Source: CAYPYI01 sp964415085
Lineage (GTDB): Bacteria; Bacillota; Clostridia; Tissierellales; Tissierellaceae
Direction: 5' to 3'
Assembly: GCA_964415085.1 (NCBI GenBank)
Contig: CAYPYI010000041.1
Span: forward strand, 1 to 12,489
Length of the DNA: 12,489 bases
Each line of letters begins with the position of its first letter. Position 1 is the stretch's first letter. The translations under genes were made by a program, and so were the position numbers. The notes under the pieces are model-generated. The model did not search any database. It was given only the letters and a program-made list of their open reading frames with translations, and was not told the origin of the DNA. This document shows, piece by piece, positions 6,710 through 12,489 of the stretch.

Positions 6710-8839
6710 ATGATTAAAGTTGAAAAAAGAAATAAATCAGTTGTAGATTTTGAAAATGATAAAATAAAGTTAGCTATTACTAAAGCTATGAGAGAGACAG
6801 ATGAAGGGGTCGATGAGGAGTTAGCACAAAAAATAGCAGATTATATTGAAGAAAAATATACAAAGGTAGGAAAGGTAAATATAGAAGAGATTCAAGATAA
6901 TGTTGAACTTGAACTTATGAAAACAAGACCAGATGTTGCTAAGAAGTATATTATCTACAGAGAAGAAAGAGCAAGGCTTAGAGAACAAGGTTGGGATATG
7001 TCAGACTTACAAAGGGATATATACGAGAAAAAGTATAGGTATAACAATGAAAACTTTGATGGATTTTTAGAAAGAGTAAGTGATGGTAATAATTATATTG
7101 CAAAAAGTATTAAAGATAAGAAGTTTATGCCAGCAGGAAGAATACTTGCAGGAAGAGGTCTTCATAAAGATGGAAGAAAAATTACATTAAGTAACTGTTA
7201 TGTAATGCCTAAGGTGGAAGATAGTATAGAAGATATTTTTGATACAGCTAAATATTTAGCAAGAACTTATTCATATGGTGGTGGATGTGGACTTACATTA
7301 TCAAAATTAAGACCAAAAGGAGCTAAAGTGAATAATGCTGCTAACACAACAACTGGTGCTGTTAGTTTTATGGAACTATTTTCACTTGTTACAGGTCTTA
7401 TAGGAATGAAAGGTAGACGTGGGGCTTTAATGCTTAATCTAGATGTTCAACATCCAGATATATTAGATTTTATAAATGTAAAAAATGATTTAGATAAAAT
7501 AACTTATGCCAACATTTCAGTTAATATAACTGATGATTTTATGGAAGCTGTAAAAAATGATGAAGATTATGAGTTATATTTTAAAGTTGAAGCTACAGGA
7601 GAAGAAATAAGAAGAACGGTAAGAGCAAAAGATATTTTTGAAAAGATAGCTATAAATAATTGGAATATGGCAGAGCCAGGTGTTTTATTTAGTGATAGAA
7701 TAAACTCTTGGCATTTAATGAGTGAAGATGAGGATTTTGAGTTTGCTGGAGTAAATCCTTGTGCTGAAGAAACTTTACCAGCTTTCGGATCTTGTAACTT
7801 ATCTTCAATAAACTTAAGTGAATTTGTAAAATATCCTTATACTAAAAATGCAAGATTTGAATTTGAAAACTTTGGAGTTATGGTAAGGGAAGGAGTTAAA
7901 TATTTAAATGAAGTATTAGATGAAAATATGAAACTTCACCCATTGGAACAGCAAAGAGAAATGTCTGAAAAATATAGACAAATAGGCCTTGGTTTAATGG
8001 GAGTAGCAGATGCATTTATTAAACTAGGAATAAAGTATGGTAGTGAAGAGTCCATAAGCTTAGTTCATCAAATAGGAAGAGTTATGATTAATGAGGCTTT
8101 AAGGGGGTCAGCTTTACTTGCTAAGGAAGACGGACCATTCCCAGAATATAAAAAAGAAGCAATATTAAAATCTGAATTCTTTAATAGTAATGTAGATAAA
8201 GATGTATATGAACTTGTAGAAAAATATGGCCTAAGAAATAGTCAGCTATTAACTATTCCACCAACAGGAAGTATTTCAACTTTAATAGGATGTAGTAATG
8301 GTTTAGAGCCTATATTCCAAATTGCATATACTAGAAAATCTGAGTCTCTTCATACTGAAGATGCATATTACAAAGTGTTTACTCCAATAATTAAAGAATA
8401 TATGGAAGTAAACAATATAACAAAAGAAGAAGACTTACCAGATTATATAGTAACAACATCTAATTTAGATTATAAATCTAGAATTGAGGTTCAAGCAGCT
8501 TGGCAGCAATATATAGATGCTAGTATATCCTCAACTGTGAATGTTCCTAATGAGTTTACAGTAGAAGAAGTAGAAGATCTTTATATGTATGCATGGGAAA
8601 GAGGTTTAAAAGGAATTACAATATACAGAGATGGTTGTGCAAGAAGTGGAGTATTAATTACAGATGATAAAAGAAGTAATATAGATAAGATAAATGAATT
8701 ACAACAAGAAATGAACAGATTAGTAGGAAGCCAATTATTAAAAGACCCTGATACTTGTCCAATGTGTGGAGGAAAATTAAATCACTCAGGTGGATGTTCA
8801 GAATGTCAAGAATGTGGTTATAGTCCTTGTTCAATATAA
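6710..8839 (+). CDS. nrdJ: Adenosylcobalamin-dependent (class II) ribonucleotide reductase
   Basis: This 709-residue enzyme reduces ribonucleotides to deoxyribonucleotides, using adenosylcobalamin to make the active-site thiyl radical. An N-terminal ATP-cone (about 1-90, starting IKVEKRNKSVVDF) suggests allosteric activity control. Catalytic residues are visible: C163 in LSNCYV and C362 in GSCNLSSINL as the reducing pair, the radical cysteine C351 with N349 and E353 in NPCAE, and the phosphate-binding PPTGS (517-521). GLKGITIYRDG (632-642) is typical of class II enzymes. The absence of a radical-generating small-subunit gene nearby also favours class II. The C-terminus has six cysteines (683, 686, 696, 699, 702, 707), a zinc-ribbon-like or redox-shuttle tail common in NrdJ. 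AGGAGGG at 6698-6704 supports the ATG. Upstream motifs suggest NrdR control. No cobalamin riboswitch is visible. Confidence 0.93.
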   Translation: MIKVEKRNKSVVDFENDKIKLAITKAMRETDEGVDEELAQKIADYIEEKYTKVGKVNIEEIQDNVELELMKTRPDVAKKYIIYREERARLREQGWDMSDLQRDIYEKKYRYNNENFDGFLERVSDGNNYIAKSIKDKKFMPAGRILAGRGLHKDGRKITLSNCYVMPKVEDSIEDIFDTAKYLARTYSYGGGCGLTLSKLRPKGAKVNNAANTTTGAVSFMELFSLVTGLIGMKGRRGALMLNLDVQHPDILDFINVKNDLDKITYANISVNITDDFMEAVKNDEDYELYFKVEATGEEIRRTVRAKDIFEKIAINNWNMAEPGVLFSDRINSWHLMSEDEDFEFAGVNPCAEETLPAFGSCNLSSINLSEFVKYPYTKNARFEFENFGVMVREGVKYLNEVLDENMKLHPLEQQREMSEKYRQIGLGLMGVADAFIKLGIKYGSEESISLVHQIGRVMINEALRGSALLAKEDGPFPEYKKEAILKSEFFNSNVDKDVYELVEKYGLRNSQLLTIPPTGSISTLIGCSNGLEPIFQIAYTRKSESLHTEDAYYKVFTPIIKEYMEVNNITKEEDLPDYIVTTSNLDYKSRIEVQAAWQQYIDASISSTVNVPNEFTVEEVEDLYMYAWERGLKGITIYRDGCARSGVLITDDKRSNIDKINELQQEMNRLVGSQLLKDPDTCPMCGGKLNHSGGCSECQECGYSPCSI

Positions 8840-8844
8840 TATAA

Positions 8845-8876
8845 AAAGGTCCTTCTTATTTAAAAGAAGGACCTTT
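8845..8876 (+). terminator. Terminator of nrdJ (possibly bidirectional)
   Basis: AAAGGTCCTTCTT (8845-8857) and AAGAAGGACCTTT (8864-8876) form a perfect 13-bp stem with a 6-base loop, beginning six bases after the stop. The + strand U-tail is short (TTTAATTTA). Confidence 0.85.
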
Positions 8877-8893
8877 AATTTACTATAAAGAAA

Positions 8894-8918
8894 ATCCCAT
8901 AGCATATTGCTATGGGAT
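8894..8918 (-). terminator. Terminator of the NlpC/P60 gene (possibly bidirectional)
   Basis: ATCCCATAGCA and TGCTATGGGAT form a perfect 11-bp stem with a 3-base loop. It lies 7 bases beyond the - strand stop codon. On the - strand it is followed by TTTCTTTA, and on the + strand by AAATTTTTTATTTT, so it could stop transcription both ways. Confidence 0.8.
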
Positions 8919-8925
8919 AAATTTT

Positions 8926-9900
8926 TTATTTTACTCTTCTACCATATGAGAATTTTGAACTGTAGTATCCAGAATGTATAGAGTCAGTTACAACTCCTCT
9001 AGAAGTACTAGCATGTATAAATTTACCGTTTCCAACGTAAACTCCAACATGACTTGGTCCTTTTCTATATGTATTACTAAATATTAGTAAATCACCAGGT
9101 TGTAAATCTCCTTTTGCTACTTTACTTCCATAATTAGCTTGACCTACAGATGATCTTGGTAAATCTATTCCGTGTTGACCAAAAACATATTTAGTAAATC
9201 CTGAACAGTCAAAGCTATTTGGTCCAATGGATCCATAAGAATATCTTGCACCTTTTAATTTACTAGCAGTTCCAATAATTCCGTTTACATTTCTAGATGC
9301 ACCACGATTTGGAACTTCTTTTTTATTAACTCTACCAAGTAATATATCATTGATTAAATCGATAGTTCTAAGACCTGTTATTCCATTTGCTTTTAATCCA
9401 TAAGTTTCTTGTAATAAACTAACCGCATCCTTGGTCATTTGTCCATAATAATCAGTACAATTATCAATAACTAAAAATCCTAAAGCTTTAAGTTGTTCTT
9501 GTAATTTTAAAACATCTGCTCCAGTATCTTTTAAATCTAAGTCTCTAGTATATGTAAGTAGTTCATTTTTTTCTTTCATAGTATTTATTTTATTGTTTTT
9601 AAATGATTCAAAAGCTTTGTGTGTAGCTTCATCATATTTTCCAGTTTCTTGTATGCCTTGTGATTTTTGGAAATTCAATACAGCTGCTTCAGTAACATTA
9701 CCAAAGTATTTAGTTGGATTATCTATTGTTAAAAACCCAAAACCTCTTAAATCTTCTTGAAGTGTCTGTATATCATCATTTGTCATTCCATTAACTAAAA
9801 TCTCATCACCTAATTTTGCATGTGCAGTGTTTACATTTAAACTAATAACACTTATTGCAACTATAGGTAGTACTATCTTTCTTGTTAACTTTTTTAACAC
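8926..9900 (-). CDS. Secreted NlpC/P60 peptidoglycan endopeptidase with two PG-binding domains
   Basis: This 324-residue exported cell-wall hydrolase starts with a Sec signal peptide (KKLTRK, hydrophobic 9-22, likely cleavage after TAHA at 28). Two PG_binding_1-like repeats follow at about 40-100 and 124-187 (LQEDLRGFGFLTIDN and LQEQLKALGFLVIDN are clearly homologous). After a linker comes a C-terminal NlpC/P60 domain (about 205-324) with C232 in FDCSGF, H284 in SHVGVYVG and H296 in FIHAS. Such enzymes usually cut the D-Glu-diamino-acid bond in stem peptides. The start is GTG (9898-9900), chosen because GGGGGAG lies just upstream on the - strand (9907-9913 on +) and the signal peptide begins directly. 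It is convergent with nrdJ, has its own terminator and promoter, and carries WalR-like repeats upstream. Confidence 0.93.
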   Translation of the reverse strand: MLKKLTRKIVLPIVAISVISLNVNTAHAKLGDEILVNGMTNDDIQTLQEDLRGFGFLTIDNPTKYFGNVTEAAVLNFQKSQGIQETGKYDEATHKAFESFKNNKINTMKEKNELLTYTRDLDLKDTGADVLKLQEQLKALGFLVIDNCTDYYGQMTKDAVSLLQETYGLKANGITGLRTIDLINDILLGRVNKKEVPNRGASRNVNGIIGTASKLKGARYSYGSIGPNSFDCSGFTKYVFGQHGIDLPRSSVGQANYGSKVAKGDLQPGDLLIFSNTYRKGPSHVGVYVGNGKFIHASTSRGVVTDSIHSGYYSSKFSYGRRVK

Positions 9901-9943
9901 TATTTACTCCCCCTTAGGTATGCTCTTTTTTGTTATATTTATA

Positions 9944-9971
9944 AGTATATACTATATAATGAAAAAATCAA
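9944..9971 (-). promoter_or_regulatory. Promoter of the NlpC/P60 gene
   Basis: Read on the - strand, TTGATT (complement of 9966-9971) and TATACT (complement of 9944-9949) are separated by 16 bases, a good sigma-A arrangement. It predicts a leader of about 40 bases before the GTG start. Confidence 0.55.
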
Positions 9972-9978
9972 GGAAAAA

Positions 9979-10006
9979 TGTAACTTATTTGTAACTTTTT
10001 TGTAAG
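9979..10006. promoter_or_regulatory. Triple TGTAA(C/G) repeat, WalR (YycF)-box-like
   Basis: TGTAAC at 9979 and 9990 and TGTAAG at 10001 recur every 11 bp. The first two units with their 5-base spacer fit the WalR consensus TGTWAH-N5-TGTWAH exactly, and the third differs only in its last base. The array lies 7 to 35 bp beyond the -35 of the NlpC/P60 promoter, an activator position. WalRK controls NlpC/P60 hydrolases such as LytE and CwlO in B. subtilis. The repeats read on the + strand, opposite to the gene. On the - strand they read as TTACA repeats, loosely like PhoP boxes. Confidence 0.5.
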
Positions 10007-10063
10007 AAATTTTAAAGAATTAGTTAGAATAAAGGTTTTCCCAATTAAAAGTTGTAAGAAATT
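10000..10063 (+). repeat. 12-bp direct repeat TTGTAAGAAATT (two copies)
   Basis: Identical copies lie at 10000-10011 and 10052-10063, 52 bp apart (about five helical turns). The first overlaps the last WalR-like unit and the second enters the left arm of the 26-bp palindrome. Confidence 0.6.
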
Positions 10064-10079
10064 ATTAATAATTTCTTAC
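10054..10079. promoter_or_regulatory. Perfect 26-bp palindrome between the NlpC/P60 gene and abgT2
   Basis: GTAAGAAATTATT and AATAATTTCTTAC are exact complements with no spacer. The palindrome ends 38 bp before the -35 of the abgT2 promoter. Neither strand has a U-tract after it, so it is more likely a protein-binding site than a terminator. The regulator is unknown. Confidence 0.5.
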
Positions 10080-10117
10080 GAAAATCCTTGTGAAAAGCCA
10101 AACAACAATTTATTTTC

Positions 10118-10145
10118 TTGAAATATTAATTTTTTATAATATAAT
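10118..10145 (+). promoter_or_regulatory. Promoter of abgT2
   Basis: TTGAAA (10118-10123) and a perfect TATAAT (10140-10145) are separated by 16 bases. Transcription would start near 10152, leaving a leader of about 37 bases. The upstream GTG (10090) and ATG (10144) would then lie outside the transcript. Confidence 0.7.
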
Positions 10146-10172
10146 GGATATTGTAGATATTACTAAAAGTTT

Positions 10173-10181
10173 AAAGGGGGT
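10173..10181 (+). promoter_or_regulatory. Ribosome binding site that decides the TTG start of abgT2
   Basis: AAAGGGGGT lies seven bases before TTG at 10189. No comparable site precedes the GTG at 10090 or the ATG at 10144. Confidence 0.7.
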
Positions 10182-10188
10182 CAGAACA

Positions 10189-11727
10189 TTGACAAAGGGG
10201 AAAAAGAATAACGAAGAAGTTTCAGGTTTTCTTAAGCAAGTTGAGAGAATAGGAAATGCACTTCCACATCCAGCAATGATATTTGTTATTTTATCAATAA
10301 TTGTAATTATTATATCAGCAATAGTTGCAAGTAAAGGTGTAAGTGTAGAATTCTATGACGCAAAAGCTGAAGAAATGGTTACAGTAGAGGCAGTGTCTTT
10401 ACTTAATGCAGATGGATTAAGACATATATTCAACTCTGCAACTAAAAACTATACAGGATTTGCACCATTAGGTACAGTTCTTGTAGCTATGCTGGGAGTA
10501 GGTGTAGCAGAATGGTCAGGATTAATTAATACATCATTAAAAAGACTATTAACAGGTGTACCACCAAAATTATTAACAGTAGTGGTTATATTCGCAGGTA
10601 TTATATCAAACATAGCATCTGACGCAGGATATGTAGTAGTAGTTCCACTAGGAGCTATGATGTTCGCAGCAGCAGGCAGACATCCTATTGCAGGACTTGC
10701 AGCAGCATTCGCAGGAGTTTCAGGTGGATTCTCAGCAAACGTGGTATTAGGTACAACAGATCCATTACTAGCAGGAATTACAAATGAAGCATTAGTAAGT
10801 GCAGGAATAGACTATGAAATAGCAGTTACAGCTAACTGGTTTTTCATGATAGCGTCAACTTTCTTACTTACATTTATAGGTACATTAGTAACAGAAAAAA
10901 TCGTAGAGAAAAACTTAGGAGAATACCATGGTAGTTATGTAGCTGATAATACACCAATTTCAGATATTGAAACTAAGGGTTTAAAAAATGCAGGACTAGC
11001 ACTTTTAGTTTTTGCATTAGTTATGGCTTTCTTAATGGTAGGAGAAAATGCAATATTTAAAAGTCCAAATGCAGAAGGAGAAATGACTTTACAATATTTC
11101 TTAAATAATGGTTTATTATTAATGATTCTTTTAGCATTCTTAATACCAGGACTTGCGTATGGTAAAACTGTTGGAAAAATTAAGGATAGTAATGATTTAG
11201 TAAAGGCTATGACATCAGGAATGCAAAGTTTAGCAGGATATTTAGTGTTAGCGTTCTTCGCGGCACAATTTGTTAACTATTTTGGTACAACTAATTTAGG
11301 TACAATATTATCAGTAAAAGGTGCAGAATTCTTAGAAGCAAGAAAATTCGTAGGACTTCCACTTATTATTGTATTTATAATAGTATCAGCATTCTTAAAC
11401 TTATTCATGGGTTCAGCATCAGCAAAATGGGCTATAATGGCACCAATATTCGTTCCTATGTTATTTAACCTAGGACTTAGTCCAGAACTTGCACAAGCTG
11501 CATATAGAATAGGAGATTCAACAACTAATATAATTACTCCACTTATGAGTTATTTTGCAATGATCGTTACATTTGCAAAAAGATATGACGAAGAAAGTGG
11601 TCTTGGAACATTAATTTCTACAATGCTTCCATATTCAGGAGCATTTTTAGTAGGATGGATTATATTAATCAGTATATGGTATGCATTTGGTTTACCATTA
11701 GGACCAGGAGCATTTATACACATATAA
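10189..11727 (+). CDS. abgT: AbgT family transporter (second copy), TTG start
   Basis: This polytopic membrane transporter of 512 residues is counted from TTG at 10189. The frame is open from 10090, but the promoter, ribosome site and alignment with the first copy (TKGK near the start, then GFL..VER.GN..PHP in both) place the start at the TTG. Family signatures are NIASDAGYVVVVP (141-153), GVSGGFSANV (176-185), GSASAKWAIMAPIFVPM (408-424) and YRIGDSTTNIITPL (439-452). The C-terminus ends GLPLGPGAF. Unlike the first copy it stands alone, with its own promoter and terminator and no hydrolase beside it. Phenylalanine codons are unusually rich in TTC (about 19 of 35 by hand count, versus about 8 of 34 in the first copy), which may indicate higher expression. 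Substrate and direction are unknown. Confidence 0.9.
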   Translation: MTKGKKNNEEVSGFLKQVERIGNALPHPAMIFVILSIIVIIISAIVASKGVSVEFYDAKAEEMVTVEAVSLLNADGLRHIFNSATKNYTGFAPLGTVLVAMLGVGVAEWSGLINTSLKRLLTGVPPKLLTVVVIFAGIISNIASDAGYVVVVPLGAMMFAAAGRHPIAGLAAAFAGVSGGFSANVVLGTTDPLLAGITNEALVSAGIDYEIAVTANWFFMIASTFLLTFIGTLVTEKIVEKNLGEYHGSYVADNTPISDIETKGLKNAGLALLVFALVMAFLMVGENAIFKSPNAEGEMTLQYFLNNGLLLMILLAFLIPGLAYGKTVGKIKDSNDLVKAMTSGMQSLAGYLVLAFFAAQFVNYFGTTNLGTILSVKGAEFLEARKFVGLPLIIVFIIVSAFLNLFMGSASAKWAIMAPIFVPMLFNLGLSPELAQAAYRIGDSTTNIITPLMSYFAMIVTFAKRYDEESGLGTLISTMLPYSGAFLVGWIILISIWYAFGLPLGPGAFIHI

Positions 11728-11743
11728 ATATAAAGAAGATATT

Positions 11744-11785
11744 AAAGACAAAGTGCATTTTAATATGTGCTTTGTCTTTTTATTT
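11744..11785 (+). terminator. Intrinsic terminator of abgT2
   Basis: AAAGACAAAG (11744-11753) and CTTTGTCTTT (11770-11779) form a perfect 10-bp stem, extendable by four pairs including two G-U. The U-rich tail is TTTTTATTT. Confidence 0.9.
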
Positions 11786-11797
11786 GGGATATAATTA

Positions 11798-11806
11798 TGT
11801 TATAAT
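11798..11806 (+). promoter_or_regulatory. Extended -10 promoter of the DUF1576-type gene
   Basis: TGTTATAAT is an extended -10 with a perfect TATAAT at 11801-11806. No good -35 lies 16-18 bp upstream, and that region overlaps the previous terminator. The leader would be about 25 bases. Confidence 0.5.
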
Positions 11807-11837
11807 TATTAATATTCTATTTAAAAGGAGAGAAATA

Positions 11838-12489
11838 GTGGAGAAGAAGAATGATTTATTTAAAGAATATTTAATTATATTATTTTTTCCCGTGTTATTT
11901 TTAATTACAGCGTTTTTATTAGATACACCAGGAAATATAATAATAGGTTTAAAAGAAATAGTTGTCTGTCCAGATATTTTACTGGTAGATTATCTAGAAG
12001 TAGGAGGTTTATCGGCAACACTTGTAAATGCTAGTATAGTAAGTATAGTGGCAATATTACTTATGTATTTATCTAAAAAAGAAATTGATGGAATAAGTAT
12101 CGNNNNNNNNNNTATAAATACTCTACCAATATATTTAGGTGGATATTTATATACTAAATTTACAAAAACTAAGTTTAAGGATGCAATTATAGTTTTAATA
12201 TTTGGAACTACATTATCACCTTTTGTAACAGAAGTTATGTTTTATTATGGCTTAAGTAAATTCGCTGGAATTATTTTAGCTGTTATATCAGGTGCATTTA
12301 TAGGTTTTATTTTAGTTCCTGTTAGTAAACAAGCTTTTAAGATACATGAAGGTTATAATCTATATAACTTAGGATTTACAGGTGGTATTATAGGTACAGT
12401 TATAATGGCAGTATTAAGGGCTTTTGGATTTGATGGAAAAACTCAATCGGTTATTTCAACACAATATAGTAAATTTATGTTAATATATC
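11838..12489 (+). CDS. DUF1576-type multi-pass membrane protein (partial, 3' end outside window)
   Basis: The start is GTG at 11838, seven bases after AAAAGGAG (11823-11830). The first 88 residues contain a membrane segment (about 11-29), the conserved-looking stretch IIIGLKEIVVCPDILLVDY and EVGGLSATLVNA, and a second hydrophobic segment (about 55-78). After the 10-N gap the frame continues in register (NTLPIYLGGYLY, then GTTLSPFVTE, then HEGYNLYNLGFTGG) to the window end. I recognise this pattern as the DUF1576 family, which has no established function. Several glycine-rich hydrophobic segments suggest a transporter or channel-like membrane protein, but this is inference. It starts a new transcription unit after the abgT2 terminator. 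The N-gap sequence is unknown, so the protein could be broken there. Confidence 0.75.
   Translation, partial: MEKKNDLFKEYLIILFFPVLFLITAFLLDTPGNIIIGLKEIVVCPDILLVDYLEVGGLSATLVNASIVSIVAILLMYLSKKEIDGISIXXXXINTLPIYLGGYLYTKFTKTKFKDAIIVLIFGTTLSPFVTEVMFYYGLSKFAGIILAVISGAFIGFILVPVSKQAFKIHEGYNLYNLGFTGGIIGTVIMAVLRAFGFDGKTQSVISTQYSKFMLIY
12103..12112. other. Assembly gap, 10 N, inside the DUF1576-type gene
   Basis: Ten N interrupt the coding sequence. The printed length keeps the frame, but it is a round number and the real gap may be longer (see findings). Confidence 0.95.

Noticed and set aside
10090..10188. 33-residue N-terminal extension of abgT2
   Set aside because: It contains the predicted promoter, lacks a ribosome site, and has no counterpart in the first AbgT copy.

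Overview
The window is very AT-rich, with strong AGGAGG-type ribosome sites, U-tailed hairpin terminators and several GTG/TTG starts. The gene set (AbgT transporters, M20 amidohydrolases, a class II ribonucleotide reductase, an NlpC/P60 cell-wall hydrolase and a DUF1576-type membrane protein) points to a Gram-positive anaerobe of the Clostridia, perhaps Peptostreptococcaceae-like. The family-level placement is inference. Two runs of N (100 and 10 bases) show that this is a draft scaffold, and both fall inside genes.

Positions 2-5694 look like a catabolic/transport block on the + strand. It begins inside a protein that appears to join the end of a cobalamin-binding domain to a glutamate-mutase-E-like domain. 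The protein is interrupted by the 100-N gap. Its inferred end overlaps (ATGA) an AbgA-like M20 amidohydrolase. After 164 bp with a 10-bp-arm palindrome comes an AbgT transporter, then 18 bp later a second M20 amidohydrolase of the hippurate/N-acyl-amino-acid type, and a clear terminator. The simplest reading is uptake or exchange of an acylated or aminobenzoylated amino acid or short peptide, followed by hydrolysis. The link to the B12 enzyme is a hypothesis.

Positions 5741-8876 hold a monoacylglycerol-lipase-like alpha/beta hydrolase and then nrdJ, the adenosylcobalamin-dependent ribonucleotide reductase. The segment before nrdJ carries three copies of a TATATAGTA-type motif that resemble NrdR boxes, an extended -10 promoter and a leader hairpin.

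Positions 8894-10188 hold a secreted NlpC/P60 endopeptidase on the - strand, convergent with nrdJ (two back-to-back hairpins lie between them). Its promoter is preceded by TGTAAC-N5-TGTAAC-N5-TGTAAG, an exact match to the WalR (YycF) box over the first two units. The shared intergenic region also holds a perfect 26-bp palindrome and the promoter of the divergent gene.

Positions 10189-11785 hold a second, monocistronic AbgT paralogue, which I start at a TTG codon, with its own promoter and terminator. From 11838 to the window end there is a partial DUF1576-type membrane protein containing the 10-N gap.

No tRNA, rRNA, CRISPR array, insertion sequence or recognisable riboswitch was seen. No stretch longer than 300 bases lacks a gene. 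The longest intergenic region, 9901-10188, is dense with regulatory signals.
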